7,473 bases of DNA from Treponema sp. UBA4326 (lineage in GTDB: Bacteria; Spirochaetota; Spirochaetia; Treponematales; Treponemataceae), in NCBI GenBank assembly GCA_002393835.1, contig DGTW01000238.1, positions 1-7,473 on the forward strand, in the 5' to 3' direction. Below the pieces are notes generated by a model. It saw nothing but the letters and a program-made list of their open reading frames with translations. It was not told the origin of the DNA and did no database searches. This document shows positions 1-5,343 of the stretch, one piece after another. How positions within the stretch are numbered: the first letter of the stretch is position 1; each line of letters opens with the position of its first letter. The translations under genes were made by a program, and so were the position numbers.

Positions 1-14
1 AAGTAACTTTTTCA

Positions 15-812
15 TTATTTTGCATCTCCTTGTGATGATGATGAGCCTGAAGCACCGCTAGACTCTGAGTCACCAAACTCAATTGTCTTAAGTTCATATC
101 CATCGAAGATATTGCTCAAAGCGTTTGTCGTGAACTTGAGCTGATCGAAGAATACGGTGAAATCATCGACATATTCATCTGGATCTGTTCTGATTCGGAA
201 ACCGACAAATGACATGATTGTCGGACCTGAGCGCATACGAGAGTGCTGGCGGATATAACTTGGAATCTGAACGATAACATTTCGCCAGCCATTGAATGCG
301 AGATTGCCGGCAGGAAGAGTATAAACACGACCGTCAGCATCGCGAACGAGAAGATCGATGAAATAGAGGTAGTTAGCACCCCAAACCCAGAAATCAACCT
401 GTGTAACGGTTCCTACGAAAGGAATTTCGTAAGGTTTGCCATCGTTCTCTGGATAAACTTCGAACCAGTTTTCTCCTTTTCGGAGGTAGCTGACCTGAAC
501 GCCAAGAACTTTTGGCTCTTCACCTTCTTTATTGAAGTATTTAAGAGAATTTGGCTGGGCTTTGAAATAGTTCAACTTCGGGAAGCCCTTCTCCTTATCG
601 ATATAGTGACTAGCCTGAACTCCCCATGTCCAATTGTGTGATACAGTGCTGTCTGCCGTTTTACCAGGAACCTGATAATCCTGAGAACCAACATTGTCAA
701 AATTATCAATGACCCTTGTCTCTACGGCTCTTGAGCTTGGTTGTGCAACTGCTGGAACAGAGAAGGCAAGCAGGAATGCAAAACCAGTAAAGACTACTAC
801 GCCCTTTTTCAT
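15..812 (-). CDS. flaA: FlaA flagellar filament outer-layer (sheath) protein
   Basis: This is a 265-residue exported protein. Spirochaete FlaA proteins coat the FlaB core of the periplasmic flagellar filament and affect its stiffness and shape. Residues 1-23 form a Sec signal peptide: a MKK start, a hydrophobic stretch, and an AVA site that should be cut before Q24. The mature part is rich in aromatic residues (NWTWG near 60, WVWGANYLYF near 142-151, NGWRNVIVQIP near 174-184), as expected for the FlaA family. The last 20 or so residues are Ser/Gly-rich and low in complexity, which may be a flexible tail. The ATG at 812 is chosen because AAAGGAG lies 7 bases upstream (820-826). The gene is divergent from the aldolase gene. 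The family call rests on overall resemblance and gene neighbourhood. It is shorter than the roughly 350-residue FlaA1 type, so it may be a FlaA2-like paralogue. Confidence 0.88.
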   Translation of the reverse strand: MKKGVVVFTGFAFLLAFSVPAVAQPSSRAVETRVIDNFDNVGSQDYQVPGKTADSTVSHNWTWGVQASHYIDKEKGFPKLNYFKAQPNSLKYFNKEGEEPKVLGVQVSYLRKGENWFEVYPENDGKPYEIPFVGTVTQVDFWVWGANYLYFIDLLVRDADGRVYTLPAGNLAFNGWRNVIVQIPSYIRQHSRMRSGPTIMSFVGFRIRTDPDEYVDDFTVFFDQLKFTTNALSNIFDGYELKTIEFGDSESSGASGSSSSQGDAK

Positions 813-911
813 TCAATAACTCCTTTATTCTTTACTTGTGTTCTTTGTGACAAGAAAACCATATTTACAATATCGGCACAACTTGCTGAAAAGCCCACAA
901 AATCATTTATC

Positions 912-940
912 ATTATATTTCTAGCACACATCTTTGTCAA
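912..940 (-). promoter_or_regulatory. Consensus sigma-70-type promoter for flaA
   Basis: Read on the minus strand, TTGACA (935-940) is followed by a 17-base spacer and TATAAT (912-917). Both hexamers match the housekeeping consensus exactly. The predicted start near 905 leaves a leader of about 90 bases before the flaA ATG. The stretch upstream of the -35 is almost all A/T and could act as an UP element. I infer housekeeping rather than sigma-28 control for this sheath gene; this is a sequence reading, not a mapped start. Confidence 0.8.
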
Positions 941-953
941 ATATTTTAACATG

Positions 954-968
954 ATTATTTAAAATAAT
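954..968. repeat. 15-bp AT palindrome between divergent promoters
   Basis: ATTATTT and AAATAAT flank a single central A, making a perfect 7-bp inverted repeat. It lies about 14 bases upstream of the flaA -35 and about 90 bases upstream of the aldolase -10. It could be an operator or part of an UP-like A/T stretch. In such AT-rich DNA it may also be chance. Confidence 0.4.
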
Positions 969-1057
969 TTGATAAGGCCCAAAGAAGCTGCAAAAATTCG
1001 GCTCAAAATTACAATATTATTCTTGATTTTCTGATATTTTCGACTTACCATAATAGG

Positions 1058-1063
1058 TATAAT
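1058..1063 (+). promoter_or_regulatory. -10 element of the aldolase promoter
   Basis: TATAAT is an exact -10 hexamer, 34 bases before the aldolase ATG. No good -35 is visible at 16-18 bases upstream (only TATTTT at 1035-1040), so the promoter may depend on an activator or on flanking A/T. Transcription would start near 1070. AAAGGAG (1079-1085) follows as the ribosome binding site, with a rather long 11-base gap to the ATG. Confidence 0.6.
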
Positions 1064-1096
1064 TTGGAATCATAAATAAAAGGAGATTTATAGATC

Positions 1097-2095
1097 ATGA
1101 CTAGCTACAAAGAGCTTGGACTTGTGAACACAAAAGACATGTTCGCAAAGGCAATGAAAGGCGGATACGCAATCCCGGCCTTCAATTTCAACAATATGGA
1201 ACAGATGCAGGCTATCATCATGGCTTGCGTTGAGGCAAAATCACCAGTTATCCTTCAGGTTTCAAAGGGAGCTCGTGCTTACGCAAACCCCAATATCCTT
1301 CGCAATATGGCCCGTGGCGCCGTTGAGTACGCACACGAGCTTGGCTGTGACATTCCGATCGTCCTTCACCTGGATCACGGTCCAAACTTTGAGGTCTGCA
1401 AGGACTGTATCGACAACGGATTCTCTTCTGTCATGATTGACGGTTCTGCCCTTCCTTATGATGAGAATGTTGAGCTTACAAAAAAAGTCGTTGAGTATGC
1501 CCACAAATATGATGTAACGGTCGAGGCTGAGCTTGGCGTTCTCGGCGGCGTAGAGGATGATGTCTCTGCAGAAGAGTCAAAATACACAAAACCAGAGGAA
1601 GTAATCGACTTCACTTCAAAGACAGGCTGCGACTCACTGGCAATCTCAATCGGAACAAGCCACGGACGCTGCAAATTCACTCCGGAGCAGTGCACTCGAA
1701 CAGCTGACGGCGTTCTTATTCCGCCACCACTGGCATTCAATGTACTTGAGGCAATCGAAAAGAAGCTTCCAGGCTTCCCGATCGTACTCCACGGCTCTTC
1801 ATCAGTTCCGGTAGAATACGTAAAAATCATCGAGCAGTACGGCGGAAAGATTCCTGACTCTGTAGGTATTCCTGAAGAGCAGCTCCGAAAAGCCGCAAAA
1901 TCAGCAGTCTGCAAAATCAACATCGACTCAGACGGCCGCCTGGCAATGACCGCCGCTATCCGAAAGCACCTTGCAGAGCATCCTGGCGACTTCGACCCGC
2001 GCCAGTACCTCACTCCGGCCCGAGAAGAGCTCAAAAAGATGTACATGCACAAGTGCGTTGATGTCTTAGGCTCAGCAGGACACGCTTTGGACTAG
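1097..2095 (+). CDS. fba: Class II fructose-1,6-bisphosphate aldolase
   Basis: This cytosolic zinc enzyme of glycolysis and gluconeogenesis interconverts fructose 1,6-bisphosphate with dihydroxyacetone phosphate and glyceraldehyde 3-phosphate. Its 332 residues carry the class II motifs in order: YAIPAFNFNN (24-33), LHLDHG with catalytic D93 and zinc ligand H94, VEAELG with E145, ISIGTSHG with H189, LHGSSS with H232, and KINIDSD (273-279), the usual NIN/TD phosphate-binding segment. The insert around 249-265 is the kind seen in the longer class II type. I see no missing active-site residue. The ATG is supported by AAAGGAG 11 bases upstream. The gene is divergent from flaA and convergent with the acetolactate synthase gene. 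Its stop codon TAG lies inside the first unit of a heptad repeat array. Identification is firm; the symbol could equally be cbbA or fbaA by local convention. Confidence 0.96.
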   Translation: MTSYKELGLVNTKDMFAKAMKGGYAIPAFNFNNMEQMQAIIMACVEAKSPVILQVSKGARAYANPNILRNMARGAVEYAHELGCDIPIVLHLDHGPNFEVCKDCIDNGFSSVMIDGSALPYDENVELTKKVVEYAHKYDVTVEAELGVLGGVEDDVSAEESKYTKPEEVIDFTSKTGCDSLAISIGTSHGRCKFTPEQCTRTADGVLIPPPLAFNVLEAIEKKLPGFPIVLHGSSSVPVEYVKIIEQYGGKIPDSVGIPEEQLRKAAKSAVCKINIDSDGRLAMTAAIRKHLAEHPGDFDPRQYLTPAREELKKMYMHKCVDVLGSAGHALD

Positions 2096-2134
2096 TTATA
2101 GTTAGCAGTTAGCAGTGAGGAGTTAGGAGTTTTT
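2094..2134 (+). repeat. Heptanucleotide tandem repeat (AGTTAGN) at the aldolase stop codon
   Basis: After a short partial unit at 2094-2099, units follow in strict 7-base register: AGTTAGC (2100), AGTTAGC (2107), AGTGAGG (2114), AGTTAGG (2121), then the terminal AGTTTTT (2128-2134). The TAG stop of the aldolase (2093-2095) overlaps the partial unit. Most units carry TAG, or TGA in the GAGG variant. With the 7-base period, stops occur in all three plus-strand frames. Short heptad repeats of this general kind are known in cyanobacteria as STRR sequences; any relation is by type only. Confidence 0.85.
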
Positions 2135-2167
2135 CGGGACTTTGGTCGCTTTGCTCCCTTGTCCCGA
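2134..2167. repeat. Imperfect hairpin just after the heptad array
   Basis: TCGGGAC (2134-2140) and GTCCCGA (2161-2167) form a 7-bp stem, and TGG/CC next to them can extend it imperfectly. The loop has the GC-rich word GTCGCTTTGCTCCC, which resembles the reverse complement of the GGGAGCG-type words at 2331 and 7440. No T-run follows, so it is not a convincing terminator. It may belong to the same repeat family as 2264-2403. Confidence 0.45.
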
Positions 2168-2195
2168 TTATAAAAAACGACTTCTTATTACTAAT

Positions 2196-2260
2196 GAAAA
2201 ATCCCCCGGTTTGTAAGTGAATCCTTCATTACGAATTCTTTGCGAACCGGGGGATTTTTC
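2196..2260. terminator. Bidirectional intrinsic terminator between fba and ilvB
   Basis: GAAAAATCCCCCGGTT (2196-2211) is perfectly complementary to AACCGGGGGATTTTTC (2245-2260), giving a 16-bp stem. The 33-base loop allows a few further wobble pairs at its base. The GC core is flanked by an A-run on one side and a T-run on the other, so each strand ends its stem with a U-run. That is the expected design for ending both convergent transcripts. It lies about 100 bases past the aldolase stop and about 190 bases past the acetolactate synthase stop. Confidence 0.9.
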
Positions 2261-2263
2261 TTT

Positions 2264-2403
2264 CTTGCGGGCTTTCATGCGCTAGGGCATGGAGCTGCGC
2301 CGGAGGCGGCCACTGGACTGAGCGACCGCCAGGGAGCGAGGGAAGCGGCTGGAGCGCAAGCGGAATAGCGGAACGCCCGACCCGCAAAGCGGGGAGCGCC
2401 CAA
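2264..2403. repeat. GC-rich intergenic element made of small hairpins
   Basis: This stretch is clearly richer in G+C than the AT-leaning sequence around it and has no coding character in any frame. It contains several tight hairpins: CATGC/GCATG (2276-2291), CGCC-GGA-GGCG (2298-2308), CGC-AA-GCG (2355-2362) and CCCGC-AAA-GCGGG (2381-2393). The word AGGGAGCGA (2331-2339) recurs at 7440-7448 near the window end. This looks like a dispersed REP-like intergenic repeat. Copy number and function cannot be judged from one window. Confidence 0.55.
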
Positions 2404-2452
2404 CAAAACTGCTACCTGCTAACTACTAACTCCTACTTTCTAACTCCTAACT
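2404..2452 (-). repeat. Heptanucleotide tandem repeat (AGTTAGN) after the ilvB stop codon
   Basis: On the minus strand, seven units in strict 7-base register start directly after the TAA stop: AGTTAGG, AGTTAGA, AAGTAGG, AGTTAGT, AGTTAGC, AGGTAGC and a terminal AGTTTTG. The unit is the same as in the array after the aldolase gene, in inverted orientation, and both arrays end in AGTTTT. Each gene thus has the G-rich repeat on its own sense strand just past the stop. The two arrays could pair with each other across the intergenic block. Confidence 0.88.
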
Positions 2453-4174
2453 TTAATTGTCCCAAGACATCATCTGGTCGTCGATTGGCTTTCCGGGGAT
2501 TGCCATCGGGAGAATCATCTCGTCGATGTCAACGATTGAGTCTACGATGCAGGGTTTGTGGCTTTCGAAGGCTTCTTTGAAGACCTTGTCGAACTCGCTG
2601 TTGTTCTGAGCCTTATAGTAGCCTACTCCGTAAGCGTCGGCGAGTTTGCCCCAGTCAGGACCGAAATCAAGGGTGGTGTGGCTGTAGCGTTTGTCGTAGA
2701 AGAGCTTTTGCCAGACACGGACATTGCCCAGGGTGCCGTTGTTGACCAGGACGATTACGATTGGAAGACCGTAACGGGCAATGGTGCAGAGCTCGTTGCA
2801 GTTCATGCGGAAAGAGCCGTCGCCTGCGATGTGAACGACACGGCCGTCCGGATGAGCGACCTGAATTCCCATTGCGGCCCCGGTACCGAAGCCCATTGTT
2901 CCCAGGCCTCCTGAAGTTACGAAACGGCGTGACTTTCCGAAGGGATAGAACTGAGCCGTCCACATCTGGTGCTGGCCGACTTCCGTTGTGATATAGGCAT
3001 CGTCACCGGCGTACTTGTGTACGGTTTCGAGCAAGAATTTAGGGTTGATTGAGTCTTTTTTGACCTCTGAGTAGCAGGCAGGAACTTCCTTTTTCCATTC
3101 ATCGACTTTTTTGAGCCAGTCTTTGTGGTCTCGTTTTTCGATGAGAGGGAGCAGGCGTGCGAGGATTGATTTTACATCGCCTACGAGCTGGCCGCCCACA
3201 GGAATGTTCTTGTTGATTTCGGCCGGGTCAATGTCGATGTGGAAGACTGTGGCATGTTCGGCGAAGGTTTTCGGGTTTCCGATTACGCGGTCAGAAAAAC
3301 GGGCGCCCAGGGCGAGGACGAGGTCGCTTTCGGTGACGGCCATGTTGCTGGCTCTCGTTCCATGCATACCGACCATCCATGTGCAGAGGGGGTGGCTTGC
3401 CGGGAATACATCGCGGCCCATAAGGCTTTCTGAGACCGGAATCTGCGCTTTTTCGGCGAATTCCAGGAGTTCCTTTTCGGCGCCGGATATTTTGACACCG
3501 CCGCCTGCATAAATTACAGGCCGTTCAGATTTATTGATGATTTCGGCTGCCTTTTTGATTTCTTCGTCTGTGGGGACTGCAACGCGCACGACCCGTGAGA
3601 AGTTGGCGTTTTCTGCGACAAGCTCATTTAAGCCGCAGTCGCCTTTTGGAAGAGGCTCGAATTCACATTCTTTTGCGGTGACATCTTTTGGAATGTCGAT
3701 GAGAACAGGGCCCGGCCGGCCTGATTTTGCGATAATAAAGGCCTCACGGAAAGTTTTGGCCAGGTCTTTTACATCTTTTACGATGAAGTTGTGCTTTGTG
3801 ATTGGGAGTGTTACTCCAGTGATGTCGATTTCCTGGAAAGTGTCTTTTCCGAGAAGCGGAGTACCGACATTACAGGTGATTGCAACGACAGGAACTGAAT
3901 CCATGTAGGCGGTTGCGATACCTGTTACGAGGTTTGTGGCTCCAGGACCTGAAGTTGCCATGCAGACGCCGACCCTGCCTGTAGTGCGGGCATAGCCGTC
4001 TGCGGCGTGGGCTGCGGCCTGTTCGTGTGCGGTAAGGATATGGTTGATTCTGTCAGAGTTCTTGTAAAGAGCGTCATAAATGTTAAGGATATTTCCGCCT
4101 GGATAACCGAAAACTGTATCTACGCCCTGCTCGACAAGGCATTCAATTACGATCTGAGAGCCGTTGATTTTCAT
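2453..4174 (-). CDS. ilvB: Acetolactate (acetohydroxyacid) synthase, catalytic large subunit
   Basis: This thiamine-diphosphate enzyme catalyses the first common step of valine, leucine and isoleucine synthesis, condensing pyruvate with pyruvate or 2-ketobutyrate. Of 573 residues, the N-terminal part has FGYPGGN (22-28) and catalytic Glu51 in TAHEQAAAHAADGYAR. The middle domain has ALGARFSDRVIGNP (288-301), as in FAD-binding biosynthetic enzymes rather than catabolic AlsS. The C-terminal part has the ThDP/Mg motif GDGSFRMN (451-458) to VNNGT (477-481), then W488. The ATG at 4174 is preferred: GGGGA lies 5 bases upstream and the protein then begins MKINGSQ, as usual. A TTG at 4186 would add four residues but has no ribosome site. 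No ilvN small-subunit gene is adjacent; the next gene downstream is convergent fba. The diguanylate cyclase gene ends 45 bases upstream on the same strand, so read-through is possible. Confidence 0.93.
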   Translation of the reverse strand: MKINGSQIVIECLVEQGVDTVFGYPGGNILNIYDALYKNSDRINHILTAHEQAAAHAADGYARTTGRVGVCMATSGPGATNLVTGIATAYMDSVPVVAITCNVGTPLLGKDTFQEIDITGVTLPITKHNFIVKDVKDLAKTFREAFIIAKSGRPGPVLIDIPKDVTAKECEFEPLPKGDCGLNELVAENANFSRVVRVAVPTDEEIKKAAEIINKSERPVIYAGGGVKISGAEKELLEFAEKAQIPVSESLMGRDVFPASHPLCTWMVGMHGTRASNMAVTESDLVLALGARFSDRVIGNPKTFAEHATVFHIDIDPAEINKNIPVGGQLVGDVKSILARLLPLIEKRDHKDWLKKVDEWKKEVPACYSEVKKDSINPKFLLETVHKYAGDDAYITTEVGQHQMWTAQFYPFGKSRRFVTSGGLGTMGFGTGAAMGIQVAHPDGRVVHIAGDGSFRMNCNELCTIARYGLPIVIVLVNNGTLGNVRVWQKLFYDKRYSHTTLDFGPDWGKLADAYGVGYYKAQNNSEFDKVFKEAFESHKPCIVDSIVDIDEMILPMAIPGKPIDDQMMSWDN

Positions 4175-4179
4175 TTTAT

Positions 4180-4184
4180 TCCCC
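4180..4184 (-). promoter_or_regulatory. Ribosome binding site deciding the ilvB start
   Basis: On the minus strand GGGGA is followed by ATAAA and the ATG at 4174. The upstream TTG at 4186 overlaps this site and has no purine-rich site of its own. This supports the shorter 573-residue product. Confidence 0.65.
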
Positions 4185-4219
4185 AAATTGAATTTTTGGA
4201 GACTATTTTAACAAATTTT

Positions 4220-5269
4220 CTACAACTCTTCTAGGGTTTTACCCTGAAAAAAAAGAACCATTGCAATTGCCTTTGCGGCCGTAAGAAGCAAATTCATGTC
4301 ACAATGCTGCCAGATTCGCAATGTGGATGTGGCATCGGCACGGAGATAGCCGTAAAACTTTCCGGCATATGAAATTTCCGCAAAAAAAATCGAAAAAATT
4401 TGCTGCTTTTCAAGATTCTTAATTAAATCCTGCATGACAGACTTAGGAACTTGCTGAACCTCGTTTATATGGAAAATTCCAGTCGACGGGTCGATGTTCG
4501 GAGAAATGAGGGCCGTGTCTATGTAAGAAAAATTCCTGCTTTTTGAAAGGGAATAGATTTCTGAAAAAAGCATTTCCCTTTGCCCCTGAACAGCCATGTG
4601 GTCAATCATCATGCCTGTGGTGAAGAAGCTGAGTATCGCAGGAATGGCTTCCTTTAGGCTTTTTGACTCAGAAAGGAAGGTAAAAATCTGATTGTGACGC
4701 TGCATGGAATTTGCGATGGGAGAGTCGCTTGAAAGAACTTTTATGTCCTTGTGCTTTTCGTTGAGGTAAATAATGAAGCAACTTCTGCCCTTTTGCTTGC
4801 CGCGGTAAAGTGCCTTGTCTGCCTTTGCGAAAAGCTCGTCGTAAGCTATGCCGTCTTTTGGCGCCCTAGACAGGCCAAGCGTAAGCGTTATTGAAATTGA
4901 TGGATACTCCGGGATTGAAAGACTGCTGAATGTGACATGAAGGTTATGACAAATATTCCAGACTGAATCGTAGTCAACGACATCGGGCATTATGACCATG
5001 AACTCATCGCCGCCAAAACGCCCCACAAAACCAATATTCTGAAAAAAAGCCTGAAGGTTTTCGGCAATTGTCTTTATTACCAAATCGCCGACGGCATGTC
5101 CGTAACCGTCATTTACATTTTTGAAATTATCGCCGTCAATGAGGAAAAGCACGAAGGGGTAATTTTCAGCAAGGAGTTTTTTTGCGAGATTCTCGATGGT
5201 AAAACGCTCGTAAACGCCTGTTAGCGGATCAAACTTTTGCTCAATCTTTTCTATCAATGATGAGTTCAT
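4220..5269 (-). CDS. GGDEF diguanylate cyclase with C-terminal GAF-like domain
   Basis: This 349-residue protein should make cyclic di-GMP from two GTP. The GGDEF domain comes first: DPLTG (14-18), the metal-binding segment LIDGDNFKNVND (43-54), the active site GRFGGDEF (83-90), and DKALYRGKQKGR (151-162). The catalytic signature is intact. The RxxD inhibitory site expected nine residues before GGDEF is absent (QNIG at 77-80), so product inhibition through that site is unlikely. Residues 180-349 match no family I can name with certainty. The final part (YGYLRAD, then RIW and a long helix ending in AKAIAMVL) resembles the end of a GAF domain, so a sensory role is inferred. Sensor domains normally precede GGDEF, so this order is unusual. 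I see no signal peptide or membrane segment, so it should be cytoplasmic. It is divergent from the ATP-grasp gene. Confidence 0.88.
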   Translation of the reverse strand: MNSSLIEKIEQKFDPLTGVYERFTIENLAKKLLAENYPFVLFLIDGDNFKNVNDGYGHAVGDLVIKTIAENLQAFFQNIGFVGRFGGDEFMVIMPDVVDYDSVWNICHNLHVTFSSLSIPEYPSISITLTLGLSRAPKDGIAYDELFAKADKALYRGKQKGRSCFIIYLNEKHKDIKVLSSDSPIANSMQRHNQIFTFLSESKSLKEAIPAILSFFTTGMMIDHMAVQGQREMLFSEIYSLSKSRNFSYIDTALISPNIDPSTGIFHINEVQQVPKSVMQDLIKNLEKQQIFSIFFAEISYAGKFYGYLRADATSTLRIWQHCDMNLLLTAAKAIAMVLFFQGKTLEEL

Positions 5270-5276
5270 ACAGTTA

Positions 5277-5305
5277 ATTTTAATATATTTAAAAACTTAA
5301 TTCAA
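5277..5305 (-). promoter_or_regulatory. Candidate promoter of the diguanylate cyclase gene
   Basis: On the minus strand TTGAAT (5300-5305) and TAAAAT (5277-5282) are separated by 17 bases, matching four and five of six consensus positions. Transcription would start at about the ATG itself (5269), and no Shine-Dalgarno sequence is visible, so the transcript may be leaderless. The DNA is very AT-rich, so a chance match is possible. Confidence 0.45.
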
Positions 5306-5308
5306 TTT

Positions 5309-5321
5309 ATCTGTGACAGAT
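5309..5321. promoter_or_regulatory. 13-bp palindrome in the divergent promoter region (possible operator)
   Basis: ATCTGT and ACAGAT flank a central G, a perfect 6-bp inverted repeat. It covers the expected -35 zone of the ATP-grasp promoter and sits just upstream of the -35 of the cyclase promoter. A bound protein could therefore affect both genes. The half-site TGTGA recurs at 5324-5328, giving a spaced direct repeat. The regulator is unknown. Confidence 0.45.
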
Positions 5322-5324
5322 TTT

Positions 5325-5334
5325 GTGATATATT
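5325..5334 (+). promoter_or_regulatory. Extended -10 for the ATP-grasp gene
   Basis: TGATATATT (5326-5334) fits an extended -10 (TGn followed by TATATT). There is no good -35. Initiation would fall near 5341, two or three bases before the ATG at 5344. No ribosome binding site is visible, so this transcript may also be leaderless. Confidence 0.4.
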
Positions 5335-5343
5335 TTCCTCATT

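Noticed and set aside
243..641. 132-codon open frame on the plus strand within flaA
   Set aside because: It is antisense to flaA, which has a signal peptide, ribosome site and promoter; the other frame shows no recognisable protein.
813..1096. Riboswitch or T-box in the flaA-fba intergenic region
   Set aside because: The aldolase leader is too short (about 27 bases), and I can see no conserved riboswitch core in the 90-base flaA leader.
1456..2052. 198-codon open frame on the minus strand within the aldolase gene
   Set aside because: It lies wholly antisense to a strongly conserved enzyme and shows no motif; its openness follows from the codon usage of the aldolase.
2100..2452. CRISPR array
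   Set aside because: The repeats are 7-base tandem units without spacers, in two opposing arrays, and no cas gene is present.
4175..4186. TTG start at 4186 giving a 577-residue acetolactate synthase
   Set aside because: No ribosome binding site precedes it, the TTG overlaps the GGGGA that serves the ATG at 4174, and the family normally begins at the MKINGSQ-like sequence.
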